NCBI GenBank assembly: GCA_024685005.1 | Contig: JAIKWF010000044.1 | Coordinates: 1 to 51,355, forward strand | DNA from: Lachnospiraceae bacterium | GTDB taxonomy: Bacteria > Bacillota > Clostridia > Lachnospirales > Lachnospiraceae | Direction of reading: 5' to 3' | DNA: 51,355 bases | In this document: in pieces, positions 50,190 through 51,355 of the stretch | Layout: the number at the start of each line of letters is the position of its first letter | Position numbering within the stretch: the stretch's first letter is position 1 | The notes under the pieces: generated by a model | The model's database searches: none | What the model saw: only the letters and a program-made list of their open reading frames with translations | Told to the model about the DNA's origin: nothing | Position numbers and translations under genes: made by a program

Positions 50190-50578
50190 TGTAAACCCAG
50201 CTTTGCTTTCAAGGCATCTTGCAGGATTTGCGAGAAGTTAAGATTGGCATCCATGGCAATTTCATTCAACCATTCAGGAATGGAGAGGGTTTTTTTAACA
50301 GATTTATTATTGTTTCTTTTTTGATAATCAATGGTATCGCAGGCAATCTGATTGATAAAGGAACCGTTTTCGACCTTTGAAATATGGGAGGGAGATGGAA
50401 TAGGCTGATGTCGCTTTTCCAGACTATATAAAGTGAACGCCAAAACATCTTCCGCCATATAGATTCCATCTGCCAGATTGTCTCCGCTGGTATAACAGCC
50501 TTCCAGATCAGGGAATACGATAGAGTATTTTCCGTTTTTTTCTTTTGTAAAAATCGCGGGATATACGTATTTTGCCAT
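50186..50578 (-). CDS. hicB: HicB family antitoxin (pair 2)
   Basis: 130 residues. Typical HicB beginning YVYPAIFTKEKNGKYSIVFP, then DLEGCYTSGDNLADGIYMAE, and the tail VKKTLSIPEWLNEIAMDANL with FSQILQDALKAKLG forms the DNA-binding helix pair. ATG at 50578 (MAKYVYP) is chosen: AAGGAG is six bases upstream, while the open frame extends to 50713 across the hicA gene. It follows its toxin by 26 bases. It differs in sequence from HicB-1 and looks like the more common HicB form. Confidence 0.93.
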   Translation of the reverse strand: MAKYVYPAIFTKEKNGKYSIVFPDLEGCYTSGDNLADGIYMAEDVLAFTLYSLEKRHQPIPSPSHISKVENGSFINQIACDTIDYQKRNNNKSVKKTLSIPEWLNEIAMDANLNFSQILQDALKAKLGLH

Positions 50579-50604
50579 AGCATGCTCCTTTTTGATACAT
50601 CTTT

Positions 50605-50790
50605 TCATTTCAGACCGGCATCTTTCATGATACTGTTGGCAGTACCGGTTGCGATTTCCTTGCTGCCGTGTCTGGGAACTCGAAAATATCGGTTTGTCAC
50701 AGGGCTGTACCATTCATCATGTTCTTTTCCGTGATCTGTGATATAACACCCGATCCGTTTAATCTTCTTGATTAATTCTGATACTTTCAT
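50605..50790 (-). CDS. hicA: HicA family toxin (pair 2)
   Basis: 61 residues, the usual small HicA size. MKVSELIKKIKRIGCYITDH, then GKEHDEWYSPVTNRYFRVPR and HGSKEIATGTANSIMKDAGL: the His of GKEHD and the PRHGSKEI motif are expected for an active mRNA interferase of this subgroup. The gene is preceded by a promoter carrying a palindrome and followed by hicB-2. Unlike pair 1, the ATG has no strong ribosome binding site, which would keep the toxin level low. Confidence 0.93.
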   Translation of the reverse strand: MKVSELIKKIKRIGCYITDHGKEHDEWYSPVTNRYFRVPRHGSKEIATGTANSIMKDAGLK

Positions 50791-50812
50791 GAGCTGTATT
50801 CTTCATATCATA

Positions 50813-50841
50813 AGCATAGCACGTATTAATACGTATTACAA
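50813..50841 (-). promoter_or_regulatory. HicAB-2 promoter with palindromic operator
   Basis: Minus-strand TTGTAA (50841-50836), 17 bp, TATGCT (50818-50813). The perfect 14-bp palindrome ACGTATTAATACGT (50821-50834) fills the spacer, and TAATACGTATTA (50827-50838) overlaps it. HicB-2 is the expected binder. Confidence 0.7.
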
Positions 50842-50882
50842 TAAATGAAATAGTTTAATTGTATGTGAATGATCCGGAAGTC

Positions 50883-50984
50883 TCAGTCCTCCATGTACTC
50901 ATAGTAGTCAGCTTCACTGGCGAACAGGCGAAAACTGCCTTCCACATAACCCATAAATCCGTTTGCTACATAATATCCTTTCAT
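50883..50984 (-). CDS. 33-residue small protein (aromatic-rich)
   Basis: ATG at 50984 after an excellent AAGGAGGAGACGATT site. It encodes MKGYYVANGFMGYVEGSFRL followed by FASEADYYEYMED and stops at 50883-50885. The strong ribosome binding site, Tyr/Phe-rich composition, acidic C-terminus and compact layout suggest a real protein. I have the impression of seeing similar MKGYYVA...FASEADYEEY peptides annotated as hypothetical in clostridial genomes, but could not search here. It is too small for a domain assignment and has no membrane helix. Transcription would come from the AT-rich 50990-51040 region. A hairpin AGTCCG-TTAAAG-CGGACT at 51048-51065 lies upstream. Confidence 0.65.
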   Translation of the reverse strand: MKGYYVANGFMGYVEGSFRLFASEADYYEYMED

Positions 50985-51100
50985 AATCGTCTCCTCCTTG
51001 TAGTGTTTGTGCTGTTTTGTTGTTAAACCCATCCTACAGGATTACCAGTCCGTTAAAGCGGACTTTGAAGAACGTATTTTCGGATTTTTTACAGAATTGT

Positions 51101-51129
51101 TTTACAGATCCGCAGAATTATATTAAAAT
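51101..51129 (+). promoter_or_regulatory. Possible pepD promoter
   Basis: TTTACA (51101-51106), 17 bp, TAAAAT (51124-51129), 55 bp before the ATG. Confidence 0.45.
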
Positions 51130-51184
51130 GGGTTGCGTGAGTAAAATGTCACAAGAGGAAACAGAAAAAGGAGATAATGAAAAA

Positions 51185-51355
51185 ATGGAAGTTTTGGACG
51201 GCTTACAGCCTGAAAAAGTGTTTTACTATTTTGAACAGATCTGCAATATTCCCCACGGATCCTATCATGAGAAGGCCATCAGTGACTATCTGAAGGAATT
51301 TGCAAAGGAGCGGGGGATCACCTGCTATCAGGACGATCTGTATAATATCATTATG
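51185..51355 (+). CDS. pepD: Aminoacyl-histidine dipeptidase (partial, runs off the window)
   Basis: The first 57 codons are present and the frame is open at the window edge. MEVLDGLQPEKVFYYFEQIC, then NIPHGSYHEKAISDYLKEFA, is the characteristic start of PepD/M20 dipeptidases, which hydrolyse Xaa-His and other dipeptides using two zinc ions. The metal ligands lie beyond the window. ATG at 51185 with AAAGGAGA about eleven bases upstream; an out-of-frame ATG at 51178 is ignored. In the family the full protein is about 480 residues. Confidence 0.85.
   Translation, partial: MEVLDGLQPEKVFYYFEQICNIPHGSYHEKAISDYLKEFAKERGITCYQDDLYNIIM

Overview
The window looks like chromosomal DNA of an anaerobic, Gram-positive Clostridia member, most likely family Lachnospiraceae. 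The evidence is indirect: moderate GC, strong AGGAGG-type ribosome binding sites, an SRP RNA with the long Clostridia/Bacillus-type 5' domain, an MsmX-type sugar ATPase followed by a CdaR/PucR regulator, an anaerobic RNR-activase-type radical SAM protein, split transketolase, and secreted proteins with Lys-rich Fn3/BIG/LRR_5 tails. Species cannot be fixed from the sequence.

Layout, left to right. (1) 0.1-2.2 kb: a structured tRNA-like inverted repeat, then a minus-strand GntR/ABC ATPase/ABC permease operon behind a promoter framed by a perfect 16-bp inverted repeat. (2) 2.2-10.3 kb: a very short transcription unit, rsgA, a TagB/TagF-like glycerophosphotransferase, a repeat-tailed lipoprotein, an HD-GYP protein that has lost its HD half, and a multi-span membrane protein. 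(3) 10.4-17.4 kb: tcdA, then xpaC-telA-metG-hydrolase, with a multi-hairpin element between xpaC and telA. (4) 17.4-22.7 kb: signalling genes (GGDEF, chemoreceptor, two-HD HD-GYP), tRNA-Ser(CGA) and a GNAT enzyme. (5) 22.8-28.1 kb: msmX, cdaR, a radical SAM activase, an unknown membrane-anchored protein, an LRR_5 pseudogene, tadA, and SRP RNA on the opposite strand. (6) 28.1-37.5 kb: type-B carboxylesterase, a DUF624(YesL)-GH8 fusion, a secreted triple-repeat protein, and a minus-strand block of Fn3/BIG protein, UDP-xylose synthase, LacI regulator and MATE pump. (7) 37.6-48.6 kb: pncB, then a pentose operon (two FGGY kinases, AraD, DUF4867, a FucI/AraA-fold isomerase, split transketolase) ending in a secreted protein. 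(8) 48.6-51.4 kb: two HicAB toxin-antitoxin pairs around an aldo/keto reductase, a 33-residue small protein and the start of pepD.

The main theme is plant-polysaccharide and pentose use. The esterase and GH8 domain would deacylate and trim xylo-oligosaccharides, MsmX would power sugar ABC importers encoded elsewhere, and the operon would take L-arabinose (isomerase, kinase, AraD) and xylulose (XylB) to xylulose 5-phosphate and on through transketolase. No canonical araA, araB or xylA is present in the window.

The most unusual items are the YesL-GH8 fusion, the multi-hairpin element between xpaC and telA, the deleted HD-GYP gene, and the short transcripts and small proteins. All functional statements come from reading motifs by eye; no database search was run.
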